64,000 nt of DNA from Rhodanobacter sp. C06 (GCF_002001105.1 NZ_MUNP01000027.1:1-64000); one strand, 5' to 3'. Shown: positions 48,545 through 58,545, numbered from the stretch's first letter. The notes: generated by a model not told the origin, from the letters alone. A program made the numbers and translations.

Positions 48545-49054
48545 ATGTCTTCCAACGATCGCGAAAATTCCGACGGCCTGCTGGAAAAGCTGATTGCCGT
48601 CAACCGCGTGGCCAAGACCGTGAAGGGTGGCCGCCAGATGAGCTTCACCGCGCTGACCGTGGTCGGTGACGGCGAGGGCAAGGTTGGCTTCGGCTATGGC
48701 AAGGCGCGTGAAGTGCCGGTCGCCATCTCCAAGGCGATGGAGCGTGCCCGCCGCCAGATGGTGAGCATCGACTTGAACAACGGCACCCTGTGGTACGCCA
48801 TCAAGGCCAACCACGGCGCGGCCCGCGTCTACATGCAGCCGGCCTCCGAAGGTACCGGCGTGATCGCCGGCGGCGCCATGCGCGCGGTGCTGGAAGTGGT
48901 GGGCGTGAAGAACGTGCTGGCCAAGGCGGTCGGTTCGCGCAACCCGATCAACCTGGTGCGCGCCACCATCAAGGGCCTGCAGGCGGTTGCCTCGCCGAAG
49001 CAGATCGCCGCCAAGCGTGGCAAGACCGTGGACGAGGTGCTTGGCAATGGCTAA
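48545..49054 (+). CDS. rpsE: 30S ribosomal protein S5
   Basis: A 169-residue S5, involved in decoding accuracy and mRNA unwinding. [20 protein letters not shown] is the dsRBD-like motif; [39 protein letters not shown]. The 109-base spacer before it is unusually long and contains a CCCGGATGGTCCGGG hairpin. It overlaps rpmD by 8 bases. Confidence 0.98.
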   Translation: MSSNDRENSDGLLEKLIAVNRVAKTVKGGRQMSFTALTVVGDGEGKVGFGYGKAREVPVAISKAMERARRQMVSIDLNNGTLWYAIKANHGAARVYMQPASEGTGVIAGGAMRAVLEVVGVKNVLAKAVGSRNPINLVRATIKGLQAVASPKQIAAKRGKTVDEVLGNG

Positions 49055-49244
49055 GAAGAACGAAACCGCCGGCACCGTGCGCGTGCGCTTGGTGAAGGGC
49101 CTGCGTGGCGTGCAGGCGCGGCATCGTCTCAGCGTCAAGGCGCTGGGCCTGAACAAGACCAACGATGTCCGTGAGCTGAAGGACAGCCCGCAGGTGCGTG
49201 GCCTGATCAACACGGTCTACTACCTGGTCCGGGTCGAGGAGTAA
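49047..49244 (+). CDS. rpmD: 50S ribosomal protein L30
   Basis: A 65-residue L30. The core [20 protein letters not shown] and [20 protein letters not shown] are canonical. ATG49047 overlaps the last codons of rpsE, with a GAGG (49035-49038) inside rpsE; a longer in-frame opening is not used. Confidence 0.96.
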   Translation: MAKKNETAGTVRVRLVKGLRGVQARHRLSVKALGLNKTNDVRELKDSPQVRGLINTVYYLVRVEE

Positions 49245-49249
49245 TCATC

Positions 49250-49681
49250 ATGCGTCTCAACGACATCAAGCCCGCCGCTGGTTCGCGCAAGACCAAGCTG
49301 CGCGTCGGTCGCGGCATCGGTTCCGGCCTCGGCAAGACGGCCGGTCGCGGCCACAAGGGTCAGCACGCCCGCGCCGGCGGCACCCACAAGTACGGTTTCG
49401 AAGGCGGCCAGATGCCGCTGCAGCGTCGCCTGCCCAAGGTCGGCTTCCGTTCCAAGCTGAAGGCCGAGAGCCAGCAGGTGTTCCTGTACCAGCTGGCCAG
49501 CCTCAAGGTCGACGTGATCGACGCCATCGTGCTGCACCAGGCCGGCCTGATCGACAGCAACGCCAAGAAGGTGAAAGTGGTGCTGAAGGGCGAAATCGGT
49601 CGTGCGGTGAAGTTGTCGGGTCTGCTGGCCACGGCCGGCGCCAAGGCAGCCATCGAGGCGGCCGGCGGCAGCGTGGAGTAA
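49250..49681 (+). CDS. rplO: 50S ribosomal protein L15
   Basis: A 143-residue L15, a late assembly protein. [20 protein letters not shown] start; [21 protein letters not shown] basic extension; the C-terminal fold ends [19 protein letters not shown] is the ribosome-binding site; secY starts 4 bases after its stop. Confidence 0.97.
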   Translation: MRLNDIKPAAGSRKTKLRVGRGIGSGLGKTAGRGHKGQHARAGGTHKYGFEGGQMPLQRRLPKVGFRSKLKAESQQVFLYQLASLKVDVIDAIVLHQAGLIDSNAKKVKVVLKGEIGRAVKLSGLLATAGAKAAIEAAGGSVE

Positions 49682-49685
49682 TCGC

Positions 49686-51008
49686 GTGGCCAAGGCCAAC
49701 GGCAACGCACTCGGCAAGCTCGGCAAACTGACCGAACTGCGTCAGCGCATCTTCTTCGTGATCGGTGCGCTGGTGGTGTTCCGTCTCGGTTCGTTCATCC
49801 CCGTGCCGGGCGTGAACCCCGACGCGATGAGCAACCTGGTCAACGGCAACGGCCTGATGGACATGTTCAACATGTTCTCGGGCGGTGCGCTGGCGCGCTT
49901 CTCGGTGTTCGCGCTGGGCGTGATCCCGTACATCTCGGCGTCCATCGTGATCCAGATGATGGGTTCGGTGATCCCGAGCCTGCAGGCGCTGCGCAAGGAA
50001 GGCGAGTCCGGCAAGCGCAAGATGACGATGTACACGCGCATCGGCACCGTAGGTCTGGCGCTGTTCCAGTCCTTCGGCATCGCGGTGGCGCTGCAGAAGC
50101 AGGTCGCGGCGGGCGGTGCGCCGGTGGTGTACACCCCGGGCTTCGGCTTCGTGCTGGCCTCGGTGGTGGGCTTGACTGCCGGCACCATGTTCCTGATGTG
50201 GCTGGGCGAGCAGATGACCGAGCGCGGGATCGGCAACGGCATCTCGCTGCTGATCTTCGCCGGCATCGTGGCGGGCCTGCCGGGCGCGGTGGTGCACACC
50301 CTGGGCATGTCCAGCAACGGCGAGCTGTCGGTGCTGATGCTGCTGATCGTGTTCGCGATCGTGCTGGGTGTCACCGCGTTCTGTGTGTTCATGGAGCGCG
50401 CGCAGCGGCGGATAACCGTCAACTATGCGCGGCGTTCCGGCGGCCAGCGGGCTTACCAGAACCAGAGCTCGAACCTGCCGCTGAAGATCAACATGTCGGG
50501 CGTGATCCCGCCGATCTTCGCGTCCAGCCTGCTGATGTTCCCGGCCACCGCGGTGAGCTGGTTCGGCACCGGCCACCAGGCACGCTGGCTGCAGGACCTG
50601 ACCCAGGCGCTGAATCCGGGTGAGCCGCTGTACGACATCGTCTATTCGGTGCTGGTGATCGGCTTCGCGTTCTTCTACACCGCGATCGTGTTCAACGCGG
50701 ACGAGACGGCGGACAACCTCAAGCGTTCCGGCGCGCTGATTCCGGGCATCCGTCCGGGTCGCGCCACGGCCAGCTACATCGATGGCGTGATGACCCGTTT
50801 GACCGGCGTCGGCGCGCTGTACCTGGTGCTGGTCTGCCTGGTGCCGTCGTTCATGCAGAAGTTCTGGCACGTGCCGTTCTATTTCGGCGGCACCTCGCTG
50901 CTGATCGTGGTGGTCGTGGTGATGGATTTCACGGCCCAGGTGCAGGCGCATCTGGTCAGCCACCAGTACGAAAGTTTGCTCAAGAAGGCCAATCTCCGCC
51001 GCAACTAG
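49686..51008 (+). CDS. secY: Preprotein translocase subunit SecY
   Basis: A 440-residue SecY with ten transmembrane helices forming the protein-conducting channel. [20 protein letters not shown] (TM1), [20 protein letters not shown] (plug and TM2), the [19 protein letters not shown] segment, and the cytoplasmic loop [20 protein letters not shown]. The start is GTG, with GGAG in the rplO end. In E. coli rpmJ follows; here the next gene is rpsM. Confidence 0.97.
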   Translation: MAKANGNALGKLGKLTELRQRIFFVIGALVVFRLGSFIPVPGVNPDAMSNLVNGNGLMDMFNMFSGGALARFSVFALGVIPYISASIVIQMMGSVIPSLQALRKEGESGKRKMTMYTRIGTVGLALFQSFGIAVALQKQVAAGGAPVVYTPGFGFVLASVVGLTAGTMFLMWLGEQMTERGIGNGISLLIFAGIVAGLPGAVVHTLGMSSNGELSVLMLLIVFAIVLGVTAFCVFMERAQRRITVNYARRSGGQRAYQNQSSNLPLKINMSGVIPPIFASSLLMFPATAVSWFGTGHQARWLQDLTQALNPGEPLYDIVYSVLVIGFAFFYTAIVFNADETADNLKRSGALIPGIRPGRATASYIDGVMTRLTGVGALYLVLVCLVPSFMQKFWHVPFYFGGTSLLIVVVVVMDFTAQVQAHLVSHQYESLLKKANLRRN

Positions 51009-51074
51009 TGGCTGCTGGGCGCGGGAGATGGGTCGAAAACCCGGAGGGCCGGGCGGCGTTGGGCGCCGCAGGGC

Positions 51075-51103
51075 TTTCCTGACAAGTTGATTCAAGATAG
51101 AAT
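51075..51103 (+). promoter_or_regulatory. Possible promoter of the alpha operon
   Basis: -10 TAGAAT (51098-51103) with a poor -35 TTTCCT (51075-51080) at 17 bases. It lies in the 137-base secY-rpsM gap, which contains no rpmJ frame. The match is moderate. Confidence 0.4.
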
Positions 51104-51145
51104 TGCGCGTTTACCGCGCACGAAACGCATCGGAGAAAGTACATC

Positions 51146-51502
51146 ATGGCGCGCATCGCGGGTGTCAATTTGCCGGTCCAGAAGCATGTCTGGGTTGGCC
51201 TGCAGAGCATTTTCGGCATCGGCCGCAGCCGGGCCAAGAAGGTCTGTGCGGACGCTGGCGTGGTTCCCACCACCCAGATCAAGTCGCTGAGTGAAGGCGA
51301 AGTGGAAAAGCTTCGCGCGGAAATCGCCAAGTATGTCGTGGAAGGCGACCTGCGCCGCGAAGTGGGCATGGCGATCAAGCGCCTGATGGATCTGGGCTGC
51401 TATCGCGGTCTGCGCCATCGTCGCGGCCTGCCGGTGCGCGGCCAGCGCACGCGTACCAACGCACGCACCCGCAAGGGCCCGCGTCGCGCCATCAAGAAGT
51501 AA
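51146..51502 (+). CDS. rpsM: 30S ribosomal protein S13
   Basis: A 118-residue S13, contacting the P-site tRNA and bridging to the 50[19 protein letters not shown] start; [18 protein letters not shown]; the basic tail [28 protein letters not shown] precedes the start. Confidence 0.98.
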   Translation: MARIAGVNLPVQKHVWVGLQSIFGIGRSRAKKVCADAGVVPTTQIKSLSEGEVEKLRAEIAKYVVEGDLRREVGMAIKRLMDLGCYRGLRHRRGLPVRGQRTRTNARTRKGPRRAIKK

Positions 51503-51518
51503 TTAGGTAACTACGCAC

Positions 51519-51905
51519 ATGGCAAAGCCAGTCAAGACCAAGAAGAAGATCAAGCGCGTTGTCACGGATGCCGTGGCCCACGTGCAGGCCTCCTTCAACA
51601 ACACGATCGTCACCATCACCGATCGGCAGGGCAACGCTCTGTCGTGGGCGACTGCCGGCGGCGCGGGTTTCCGCGGTTCGCGCAAGTCGACCCCGTTCGC
51701 CGCCCAGGTCGCCGCCGAGAAGGCCGGTCGTGCCGCCGGCGACTACGGCGTGAAGACCGTGGAAGTGCGCATCAAGGGCCCGGGCCCGGGTCGTGAGTCG
51801 GCCGTGCGTTCGCTGAACGCCTTGGGTTACAAGGTGCTCAACATCATCGACGTCACGCCGATTCCGCACAACGGCTGCCGTCCCCCCAAGAAGCGTCGAG
51901 TCTAA
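51519..51905 (+). CDS. rpsK: 30S ribosomal protein S11
   Basis: A 128-residue S11 of the platform. [39 protein letters not shown] and [18 protein letters not shown]. The Asn-Gly that is often isomerised lies in the PHNGCRPP motif. Confidence 0.98.
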   Translation: MAKPVKTKKKIKRVVTDAVAHVQASFNNTIVTITDRQGNALSWATAGGAGFRGSRKSTPFAAQVAAEKAGRAAGDYGVKTVEVRIKGPGPGRESAVRSLNALGYKVLNIIDVTPIPHNGCRPPKKRRV

Positions 51906-51916
51906 GGAGCACAACC

Positions 51917-52543
51917 ATGGCACGTTATCGTGGAGCTACCTGCAAGCTCGCCCGCCGCGAAGGCGCCGACCTGAGCCTCAAGAGCCCGGCACGCGCGATC
52001 GACTCCAAGTGCAAGCTGGAGAACAAGCCCGGCCAGCATGGCGCGAACAAGCGCATGCGCATGTCCGACTACGCCGTCCAGCTGCGCGAGAAGCAGAAGG
52101 TCAAGCGCATCTACGGCGTGCTCGAGCGCCAGTTCAGCAACTACTACTCGAAGGCGTCGACCCTCAAGGGCAACACCGGCGAGAACCTGCTGCGCCTGCT
52201 CGAAAGCCGCCTGGACAACGTCGTCTACCGCATGGGTTTCGCGGTCACCCGCGCCCAGGCCCGCCAGCTGGTCGCCCACAAGGCGATCCTGGTCAACGGC
52301 AAGAAGGTCAACATCCCTTCCTACCAGGTCAAGCCGGGCGACGCGATCGCGCTGACCGAGCGTGCCCGCAGCCAGCTGCGCGTGCAGGAAGCGGCGACCG
52401 TGTTCGACACCATGGACCTGCGTCCGGGTTGGGTCGAGGTCGACAGCAAGAAATTCGAAGGCACGTTCAAGACGGTGCCGGATCGCGGCGACCTGCCGTC
52501 CGACATCAATGAAGCATTGATCGTCGAGCTTTACTCGAAGTAA
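51917..52543 (+). CDS. rpsD: 30S ribosomal protein S4
   Basis: A 208-residue S4, the 16S 5'-domain nucleator and, in E. coli, the alpha-operon repressor. [20 protein letters not shown] start; the S4 domain [20 protein letters not shown], then [20 protein letters not shown] end. AAGGAG precedes the start. It lacks the zinc-type Cys cluster. Confidence 0.98.
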   Translation: MARYRGATCKLARREGADLSLKSPARAIDSKCKLENKPGQHGANKRMRMSDYAVQLREKQKVKRIYGVLERQFSNYYSKASTLKGNTGENLLRLLESRLDNVVYRMGFAVTRAQARQLVAHKAILVNGKKVNIPSYQVKPGDAIALTERARSQLRVQEAATVFDTMDLRPGWVEVDSKKFEGTFKTVPDRGDLPSDINEALIVELYSK

Positions 52544-52558
52544 TCACCGGAGCTCTGC

Positions 52559-53557
52559 ATGGCAGTTTCGTCAACTAGCGTGCTGCGGCCACGCGGCCTC
52601 AGCGTCGAACAGCTCGGAGCCAATCGCGCCAAGGTGGTGGTCGAGCCGCTCGAGCGTGGCTTCGGTCACACCCTGGGCAACGCGCTGCGTCGCGTGTTGC
52701 TTTCCTCGATCCCCGGCAGCGCCATCGTCGAGGTCGAGATCGACGGCGTGCTGCACGAATACACCACCCTCGAGGGCCTGCAGGAGGACGTGATCGAAGT
52801 CCTGCTGAACCTCAAGGATGTGGCGATCCGCCAGCACACCGGCGACGAGGTCACCCTCACCCTGTCCAAGAAGGGCAAGGGCGTGGTCACGGCCGGCGAC
52901 ATCGTCGTCGACCACTCGGTGGAAATCATCAACCCCGAGCACGTGATCTGCCACCTGACCAAGGACATCGCGCTCAACATGCGCCTGAAGGTGCGTCGCG
53001 GCGTGGGTTACCAGCCGGCCAGCTCGCGCATCCATCCAGACGACGAGGCGCGTCCGATCGGCCGTCTGCAGCTCGACGCGTCGTTCGCGCCGGTGCTGCG
53101 CGTGGCCTACGAAGTGGACGCGGCTCGCGTCGAGCAGCGCACCAACCTCGACAAGCTGGTGCTGGACATCGAGACCAACGGCACCATCGGTGCCGAGGAC
53201 GCGGTGCGCAAGGCGGCCGAGATCATCAACGACCAGCTGTCGGTGTTCGGCGATTTCTCGCGTCGCGAGAGCGCCACCGACAAGGCCGAGAAGAGCGGTT
53301 TCGACCCGCTGCTGCTGCGCCCGATCGACGATCTGGAGCTCACCGTGCGTTCGGCGAACTGCCTGAAGGCCGAGAGCATCTACTACATCGGCGACCTGGT
53401 GCAGAAGACCGAGGTCGAGCTGCTGAAGACGCCGAATCTGGGCAAGAAGTCGCTCACCGAGATCAAGGACGTCCTCGGCTCGCGCGGTCTGGCCTTGGGC
53501 ATGAAGCTGGAGAACTGGCCGCCGGCCGGTCTTTCCCACGGCATGCAGTTGGGTTGA
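52559..53557 (+). CDS. rpoA: DNA-directed RNA polymerase subunit alpha
   Basis: A 332-residue alpha subunit. The N-terminal dimerisation domain has [20 protein letters not shown] and the C-terminal domain (about 250-325) has [20 protein letters not shown] and [14 protein letters not shown] for UP-element and activator contacts. Alpha dimerises to nucleate polymerase assembly. It is followed not directly by rplQ but by a 314-base repeat-rich spacer. Confidence 0.99.
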   Translation: MAVSSTSVLRPRGLSVEQLGANRAKVVVEPLERGFGHTLGNALRRVLLSSIPGSAIVEVEIDGVLHEYTTLEGLQEDVIEVLLNLKDVAIRQHTGDEVTLTLSKKGKGVVTAGDIVVDHSVEIINPEHVICHLTKDIALNMRLKVRRGVGYQPASSRIHPDDEARPIGRLQLDASFAPVLRVAYEVDAARVEQRTNLDKLVLDIETNGTIGAEDAVRKAAEIINDQLSVFGDFSRRESATDKAEKSGFDPLLLRPIDDLELTVRSANCLKAESIYYIGDLVQKTEVELLKTPNLGKKSLTEIKDVLGSRGLALGMKLENWPPAGLSHGMQLG

Positions 53558-53871
53558 TGAGTTACTAGTGCGATCGTCCCTGATCGCTGTGTAGCGAGAC
53601 ATCGGCCAAGGCGTGCATAGCGCCTTGGCCGAACGTCAAAAGCGGCCACCCATGGCCGCGGCGTAATTTTTGCGATCGTCCATGATCGCTACGCCATGCG
53701 CGTTCGGTGGGCACATGTCGTGTGTTGTCGCCGGGCGCCAGAAGCGGCCATCCATGGCCGCACTCTGAATAGAAGCCCGTATCACCAAGGGCCTCATCAG
53801 CGGGCAACCGCGGGAAGCTGGACACAATCGCCGGCTTTTCATAACAACAGACCTGTAGAGAGTATTCCGCC
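53558..53871. repeat. rpoA-rplQ spacer with duplicated palindromes
   Basis: No gene is visible. Two copies of a unit: GCGATC-GTCCCT-GATCGC (53570-53587) with GCGGCCA-CCCA-TGGCCGC (53642-53659), and GCGATC-GTCCAT-GATCGC (53672-53689) with GCGGCCAT-CC-ATGGCCGC (53744-53761). Between them is a perfect 11-pair hairpin CGGCCAAGGCG/CGCCTTGGCCG (53603-53631). GTAATTTTT follows the first GCGGCCA hairpin and could terminate transcription. I see no strong promoter for rplQ. Confidence 0.75.
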
Positions 53872-54258
53872 ATGCGCCACATGAAATCCGGTCGCAAGCT
53901 CAACCGCACCAGCGCCCACCGTGAAGCGATGTTCAAGAACATGGCTTCGTCGCTGTTCAAGCACGAGCTGATCCGTACCACCCTGCCGAAGGCCAAGGAA
54001 CTGCGCCGCGTCGCCGAGCCGCTGATCACGCTGGCCAAGACCGACGGCGTCGCCAATCGCCGCCTTGCGTTCGCGCGTCTGCGCGACAAGGAAGCGGTGG
54101 GCAAGCTGTTCGTCGAGCTGGGCCCGCGTTACCGCGAGCGCCCCGGCGGCTACCTGCGCATCCTGAAGTGCGGCTTCCGCGACGGCGACAACGCCCCGAT
54201 GGCGTATGTCGAGCTGGTCGGCCGCCCGCAGGCTGCCGAGGCCGCCGACGCCGAGTAA
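53872..54258 (+). CDS. rplQ: 50S ribosomal protein L17
   Basis: A 128-residue L17. [20 protein letters not shown] start, [20 protein letters not shown], and [20 protein letters not shown]. It ends the alpha operon and is followed by a strong terminator. A GAGAG site lies upstream. Confidence 0.98.
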   Translation: MRHMKSGRKLNRTSAHREAMFKNMASSLFKHELIRTTLPKAKELRRVAEPLITLAKTDGVANRRLAFARLRDKEAVGKLFVELGPRYRERPGGYLRILKCGFRDGDNAPMAYVELVGRPQAAEAADAE

Positions 54259-54297
54259 GCGCCGTCGCAGTCGGACATCCAGACGTCCAAACGAAAA

Positions 54298-54330
54298 CCC
54301 CGGTCAGGCAGCTGACCGGGGTTTTCGTTT
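54298..54330 (+). terminator. Intrinsic terminator after rplQ
   Basis: A ten-pair stem CCCCGGTCAG/CTGACCGGGG (54298-54321) with loop GCAG, followed by TTTTCGTTT. The A run on the left makes it potentially bidirectional. It closes the ribosomal protein cluster. Confidence 0.9.
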
Positions 54331-54414
54331 GTGCGACAGGCGGTCGATAAGCCGATGCTGACAGCCCGCCGGCAAGCGGTTAATGTCTTGTCTTCGCTCC
54401 CTGCCGTATTCCCC

Positions 54415-54936
54415 ATGAATCCCTTGCGTTGGTCGTTCCGCGTCAGCCTGCTCGCCGGCTTCCTCGTCTGCGCCGGCCTGATCGGTTTCGCGCTGTACGC
54501 GCAGTACGTGCTGCAGATGGACCCGTGCCCGCTGTGCATCCTGCAGCGCGTGGTGTTCATCGGGTTGGGCCTGGTGTTCCTGGTCGGCGGCCTGCACGCG
54601 CCGCGCGGCGGGGGCCGCTGGGTCTACGTGGGGCTGCTGGTGCTGGTTGCGCTGGTCGGCATCGGCATCGCCGCGCGCCACCTTTGGATCCAGTCGCTGC
54701 CGCCCGGCCAGGTGCCGAGCTGTGGCGCGCCGCTGGGTTACCTGCTGGAAACCCGCGCGAGCAACGGCGGCCTGGTCCGCGTGCTGCTGAAGGTGCTCAG
54801 CGGCTCCGGCGAATGTGCCGCGGTGCAACCTATCCTGGGCCTGTCGATGCCGTGGTGGTCGCTGATCTGGTTCGTGCTGCTGGGACTGTGGGCGGTGCTG
54901 GCCGGTGCGCGCCGCCCGACGGCGACGCGGCGATGA
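54415..54936 (+). CDS. dsbB: Disulfide bond formation protein DsbB
   Basis: A 173-residue inner-membrane protein with four helices that reoxidises DsbA and passes electrons to quinone. First redox pair CPLC at residues 38-41, periplasmic second pair Cys103 and Cys134, the usual DsbB arrangement. An upstream in-frame start (54331) would begin inside the terminator and was rejected. Its TGA overlaps the next ATG (ATGA), coupling it to the DAHP synthase gene. Confidence 0.92.
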   Translation: MNPLRWSFRVSLLAGFLVCAGLIGFALYAQYVLQMDPCPLCILQRVVFIGLGLVFLVGGLHAPRGGGRWVYVGLLVLVALVGIGIAARHLWIQSLPPGQVPSCGAPLGYLLETRASNGGLVRVLLKVLSGSGECAAVQPILGLSMPWWSLIWFVLLGLWAVLAGARRPTATRR

Positions 54937-56303
54937 ACAACGCCACGCCAAGCGTGTTCGTGGCGGACTGGACGCCGTCGTCGTGGCAGCAGCGTACGGC
55001 GCTGCAGCAGCCGCAGTACGAGGACGCCGCCGAACTGGCCGAGGCCACCACGCAGCTGGCCGGGCTGCCGCCGCTGGTGACCTCGTGGGAGGTGCTGGCG
55101 TTGAAGCAGGCGCTGGCCGAGGCGCAGGAGGGGCGGCGCTTCCTGTTGCAGGGCGGCGATTGCGCGGAAAGCTTCGCCGACTGCAGCAGTCCGATCATCT
55201 CTAACCGGCTCAAGGTGCTGCTGCAGATGAGCCTGGTGCTGGTGCACGGGCTGAAGCAGCCGGTGCTGCGGGTGGGGCGTTTCGCCGGCCAATACGCCAA
55301 GCCGCGTTCGACCGACAGCGAGACGCGCGACGGCGTGACCCTGCCCAGCTTCCGCGGCGACGTGGTCAACGGCCCTGAATTCACCGCCGTGGCGCGGCGT
55401 GCCGATCCGCAGCGGCTGATCCGTGCCCATGCGCATTCCGCGCTGACGATGAACTTCGTGCGGGCGCTCATCGACGGCGGCTTCGCCGACCTGCATCACC
55501 CCGAGTATTGGGATCTGGCCTGGGTCGAGCACTCGCCGCTGGCCGCCGAGTACCGCCGCATGGTGGCAGGCATCGGCGATTCGCTGCGCTTCATGGAGAC
55601 CCTGGCCGGGCCGATCGCCGGCTTCACCAAGGTGGATTTCTTCACCTCGCACGAGGCGCTGCTGCTGCATTACGAGGAGGCGATGACCCGCCAGGTGCCG
55701 CGGCATCCGGGCTGGTTCAACCTGTCCACTCACTTCCCGTGGATCGGCATGCGTACCGCGGCGCTGGACGGCGCACACGTGGAGTACTTCCGCGGCATCC
55801 GCAACCCGATCGCGGTGAAGGTCGGTCCCTCGGTCACCGCCGAGCAACTGCTGCCGTTGATCGACGCGCTGAATCCGCAGGACGAACCGGGCCGGCTGAC
55901 CCTGGTCCACCGCATGGGCCACGCGAAGATCGCCGAAGCGCTGCCGCCGCTGCTGCGGGCGGTGCAGCGCGAAGGGCGACGCGTGCTGTGGGTGGCCGAT
56001 CCCATGCACGGCAACACCGAGAGCACCGCCAACGGTTACAAGACCCGCCGCTTCGACAACATCCGCGGCGAGCTGGACCAGGCTTTCGACATCCACGCCG
56101 CTGCCGGCACCCGGCTGGGCGGCGTGCACCTGGAACTGACCGGCGAGGACGTCACCGAATGCACCGGCGGTGCGCGCGGACTCTCCGAGGCCGACCTCGA
56201 ACGCGCCTACAAGTCGATGGTCGATCCGCGCCTCAACTACGAGCAGTCGCTGGAGCTGGCGATGCTGATCGTGCGCAAGTCGACAGCTTCATTGTCTGGT
56301 TGA
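54933..56303 (+). CDS. 3-deoxy-7-phosphoheptulonate synthase, class II
   Basis: A 456-residue class II (plant-like) DAHP synthase, condensing phosphoenolpyruvate with erythrose 4-phosphate as the first step of the shikimate pathway. Motifs: FLLQGGDCAESFADCSS (metal-binding Cys), RVGRFAGQYAKPRS, GIRNPIAVKVGPS, WVADPMHGNTESTANGYKTR and HLELTGEDVTECTGG. Class II enzymes replace or supplement the E. coli AroFGH type. The enzyme is cytoplasmic. It is translationally coupled to dsbB, although the functions are unrelated. Confidence 0.95.
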   Translation: MNNATPSVFVADWTPSSWQQRTALQQPQYEDAAELAEATTQLAGLPPLVTSWEVLALKQALAEAQEGRRFLLQGGDCAESFADCSSPIISNRLKVLLQMSLVLVHGLKQPVLRVGRFAGQYAKPRSTDSETRDGVTLPSFRGDVVNGPEFTAVARRADPQRLIRAHAHSALTMNFVRALIDGGFADLHHPEYWDLAWVEHSPLAAEYRRMVAGIGDSLRFMETLAGPIAGFTKVDFFTSHEALLLHYEEAMTRQVPRHPGWFNLSTHFPWIGMRTAALDGAHVEYFRGIRNPIAVKVGPSVTAEQLLPLIDALNPQDEPGRLTLVHRMGHAKIAEALPPLLRAVQREGRRVLWVADPMHGNTESTANGYKTRRFDNIRGELDQAFDIHAAAGTRLGGVHLELTGEDVTECTGGARGLSEADLERAYKSMVDPRLNYEQSLELAMLIVRKSTASLSG

Positions 56304-56370
56304 CATTGGGGCGTACCTTGCCCGCGATAACTCTGGCGGCTTGATCGAAGCGAAAGCTCAAGGAGGAAAG

Positions 56371-56829
56371 ATGGCTTCAGTGATGTTATCGAAGAAGGTG
56401 CGATTCATTGAGGTGGTCTTGCTCGTGATGAGCGCCATGGCTGCGTATGCTCCGCTGCTTCTCGGAATGGGTCTCTCGCTGATCATGTTGATGTTTTGCG
56501 ACAGCGGCCCTCTGGCGAAATGCGCGGCGATGAGCGGCGATACTTTGCTGATTGCGGCGCTAGCGGCGACCGGGCCATTTTTGGCAACGTTTGCGCTGAC
56601 CTGCCCGAATGCGAAGATCGCCCGCTTTCTCACGGTATATCCCTACTGGATGCTCGTGCAGGCGTTGGCAACCCTGTATGGGGCGATCAAGTTGCAGTCG
56701 ATTCCGGCGACTTGGCGGGTCATGCTGGCGCAGGTGGCCGCAGGCTACTTGGCAATGGTAGCCCTGCTGTTCGTGCGTTCGCGGTGGATCAAGCAGGCGA
56801 CGAAGGCGACACCGTTGTTGGCAGAGTGA
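56371..56829 (+). CDS. Small four-helix membrane protein of unknown function
   Basis: A 152-residue protein with four hydrophobic segments (about 13-40, 52-75, 88-105, 117-135) and a basic C-terminal tail. I recognise no family. A very good ribosome-binding site (AGGAGG, 4 bases from the start region) selects ATG56371. Base composition is visibly AT-richer, and codon use less GC-biased, than in neighbouring genes, suggesting recent acquisition or weak expression. It stands alone between the DAHP synthase gene and the convergent amidase gene. Confidence 0.65.
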   Translation: MASVMLSKKVRFIEVVLLVMSAMAAYAPLLLGMGLSLIMLMFCDSGPLAKCAAMSGDTLLIAALAATGPFLATFALTCPNAKIARFLTVYPYWMLVQALATLYGAIKLQSIPATWRVMLAQVAAGYLAMVALLFVRSRWIKQATKATPLLAE

Positions 56830-56847
56830 GCCTAGCCACGGCCGCGG

Positions 56848-58449
56848 TCAGCGTGGCGCCACCGGCTTGCCGCCCACCGTGTCGAGGAATTTCGGCGGCT
56901 GCCATGCGTGCGTGTGTTGTTCGTAGCCGTAGGCAATCGAGATGAGTGTCGGCTCGCTCCACTTCGCGCCGAACAGCACGATGCCCACCGGCAGGCCGTG
57001 CGCCCAGCCGGCGGGCACGGTGATCGAGGGATAGCCCGCCATCGCCGCCGGCTGCGAGGCGCCGCCGATGGTGGGATCGCCGCTGACGATGTGGTCACCC
57101 AGCACGAGGTCGGTCATGAAGGCGGGGCCCCAGGACGGCGCCAGCAAGGCGTCGAGGTGCTGCGACTCGAGTGCGGCGTCGATGCCTTCCGGGCCGGCCA
57201 GCCGTTTCGCCTTGGCCAGCGCATCGAGGTACGCCTGGTCGGTCAGCGGCCCCTTCGCCTCGGCCTGCTCGAACAGCTCCTGCCCGAACCACGGCATTTC
57301 CTGGGCGGCGTGCGCCGTGTCGAAGGCGATCAGGTCGGCCAGCGTGTGCGCGGCGAGGCCGGTACGCGTGGCGAGGTAGGCGTTGATGTCGTGCTTGAAG
57401 TCGTACAGCAGCACCGTCATCTCCGGGGCCCCCAGCTCGCTCAGGTGCGGCAGCTGCACGGGGTCGACGATGATCGCGCCCTGCGCCTTCATCGTGGCGA
57501 TCGCCGCATCGAGCACGCGGTCGGCATTCGGTTCGTTGCCGGCCAGCTCGCGCGCCACGCCGATGCGCTTGCCCTTGAGGCCGTTCGGGTCGAGGAACTT
57601 CGTGTAGTCGGTGGCGTGCTTGTCGGCCTCCACCGTGGCCGGGTCGTGCGGGTCGCTGCCGGCGATCACCGAGAGTAGGGCGGCGGCGTCGGCCACGTCG
57701 CGCGCCATCGGGCCGGCGGTGTCCTGGTTGTGGCTGATCGGCACGATGCCGGCGCGGCTCACCAGGCCCAGCGTGGGCTTGATGCCCACGATGCCGTTCA
57801 TCGAGGCGGGGCAGATGATCGAGCCGTCGGTCTCGGTGCCGATCGCCACCGTGGCGAGCCCGGCCGCCACCGCAGCGCCGGAGCCCGCGCTGGAGCCGCA
57901 GGGATTGCGGTCCAGCGCATACGGATTCTTCGTCTGCCCGCCCATGCCGCTCCAGCCACTGCTGGAATGGTTGGAGCGGAAGCTGGCCCATTCGCTGAGA
58001 TTGGTCTTGCCGAGGATCACCGCGCCGGCCTTGCGCAGCTTCGCCACCACGGTCGCGTCGCGCGACGCGGGCGCGCCGGCCAGCGCCAGCGAGCCGGCGG
58101 TGGTGCGTTCGCGGTCGCCGGTGTCGATGTTGTCCTTCAGCAGCACCGGGATGCCGTACAGCGGGCCACGCGTCTTCCGGCGTTTCTTGTCCAGCGTGCC
58201 GGCGATCTGCAAGGCGTCGGGATTGGTTTCCAGCACCGCACGCAGGTTCGGGCCGCTGCGGTCGGTGTGCTGGATGCGGTCGAGGAAATCCTGCGTCAGC
58301 GCCTTGCTGCTCAGGTTGCCGGCATCCATGCGCTGCTGCAGCTGGGCGATGGACGCATAGGCATCGTCGTCATGCTGCTGCGCGCACAGCGGCGCGCTGG
58401 CGAGCAGGGCGATGGCGAGCACTGAACGGGCGAACAGTTGGCGCGTCAT
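56848..58449 (-). CDS. Exported amidase-signature family hydrolase
   Basis: A 533-residue amidase with a signal peptide (MTRQLFARSVLAIALLASAPLCA). The Ser-cisSer-Lys triad is readable: Lys105 in YGIPVLLKDNID, Ser186 in NPCGSSAGS, nucleophile Ser210 in GTETDGSIICPAS. The order and spacing match the amidase signature family (amide, fatty-amide and aryl-amide hydrolases). The substrate is unknown. It is periplasmic or secreted. GGGGGA lies before the chosen start; another ATG eight codons upstream is weaker. It is divergent from the cytochrome c gene (96 bases). Confidence 0.9.
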   Translation of the reverse strand: MTRQLFARSVLAIALLASAPLCAQQHDDDAYASIAQLQQRMDAGNLSSKALTQDFLDRIQHTDRSGPNLRAVLETNPDALQIAGTLDKKRRKTRGPLYGIPVLLKDNIDTGDRERTTAGSLALAGAPASRDATVVAKLRKAGAVILGKTNLSEWASFRSNHSSSGWSGMGGQTKNPYALDRNPCGSSAGSGAAVAAGLATVAIGTETDGSIICPASMNGIVGIKPTLGLVSRAGIVPISHNQDTAGPMARDVADAAALLSVIAGSDPHDPATVEADKHATDYTKFLDPNGLKGKRIGVARELAGNEPNADRVLDAAIATMKAQGAIIVDPVQLPHLSELGAPEMTVLLYDFKHDINAYLATRTGLAAHTLADLIAFDTAHAAQEMPWFGQELFEQAEAKGPLTDQAYLDALAKAKRLAGPEGIDAALESQHLDALLAPSWGPAFMTDLVLGDHIVSGDPTIGGASQPAAMAGYPSITVPAGWAHGLPVGIVLFGAKWSEPTLISIAYGYEQHTHAWQPPKFLDTVGGKPVAPR

Positions 58450-58545
58450 GACATCCCCCGGCTGGTGCGACATGGTGTCGTGCCGGCAGAGCATAGCCCG
58501 CCGGTCCACCCGCGACACGGCGGTGAACCTGCCTATACTCGACGG

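Noticed and set aside
53675-53860. Short open frames in the rpoA-rplQ spacer
   Set aside because: They cross palindromes, lack ribosome-binding sites and encode no recognisable peptide.
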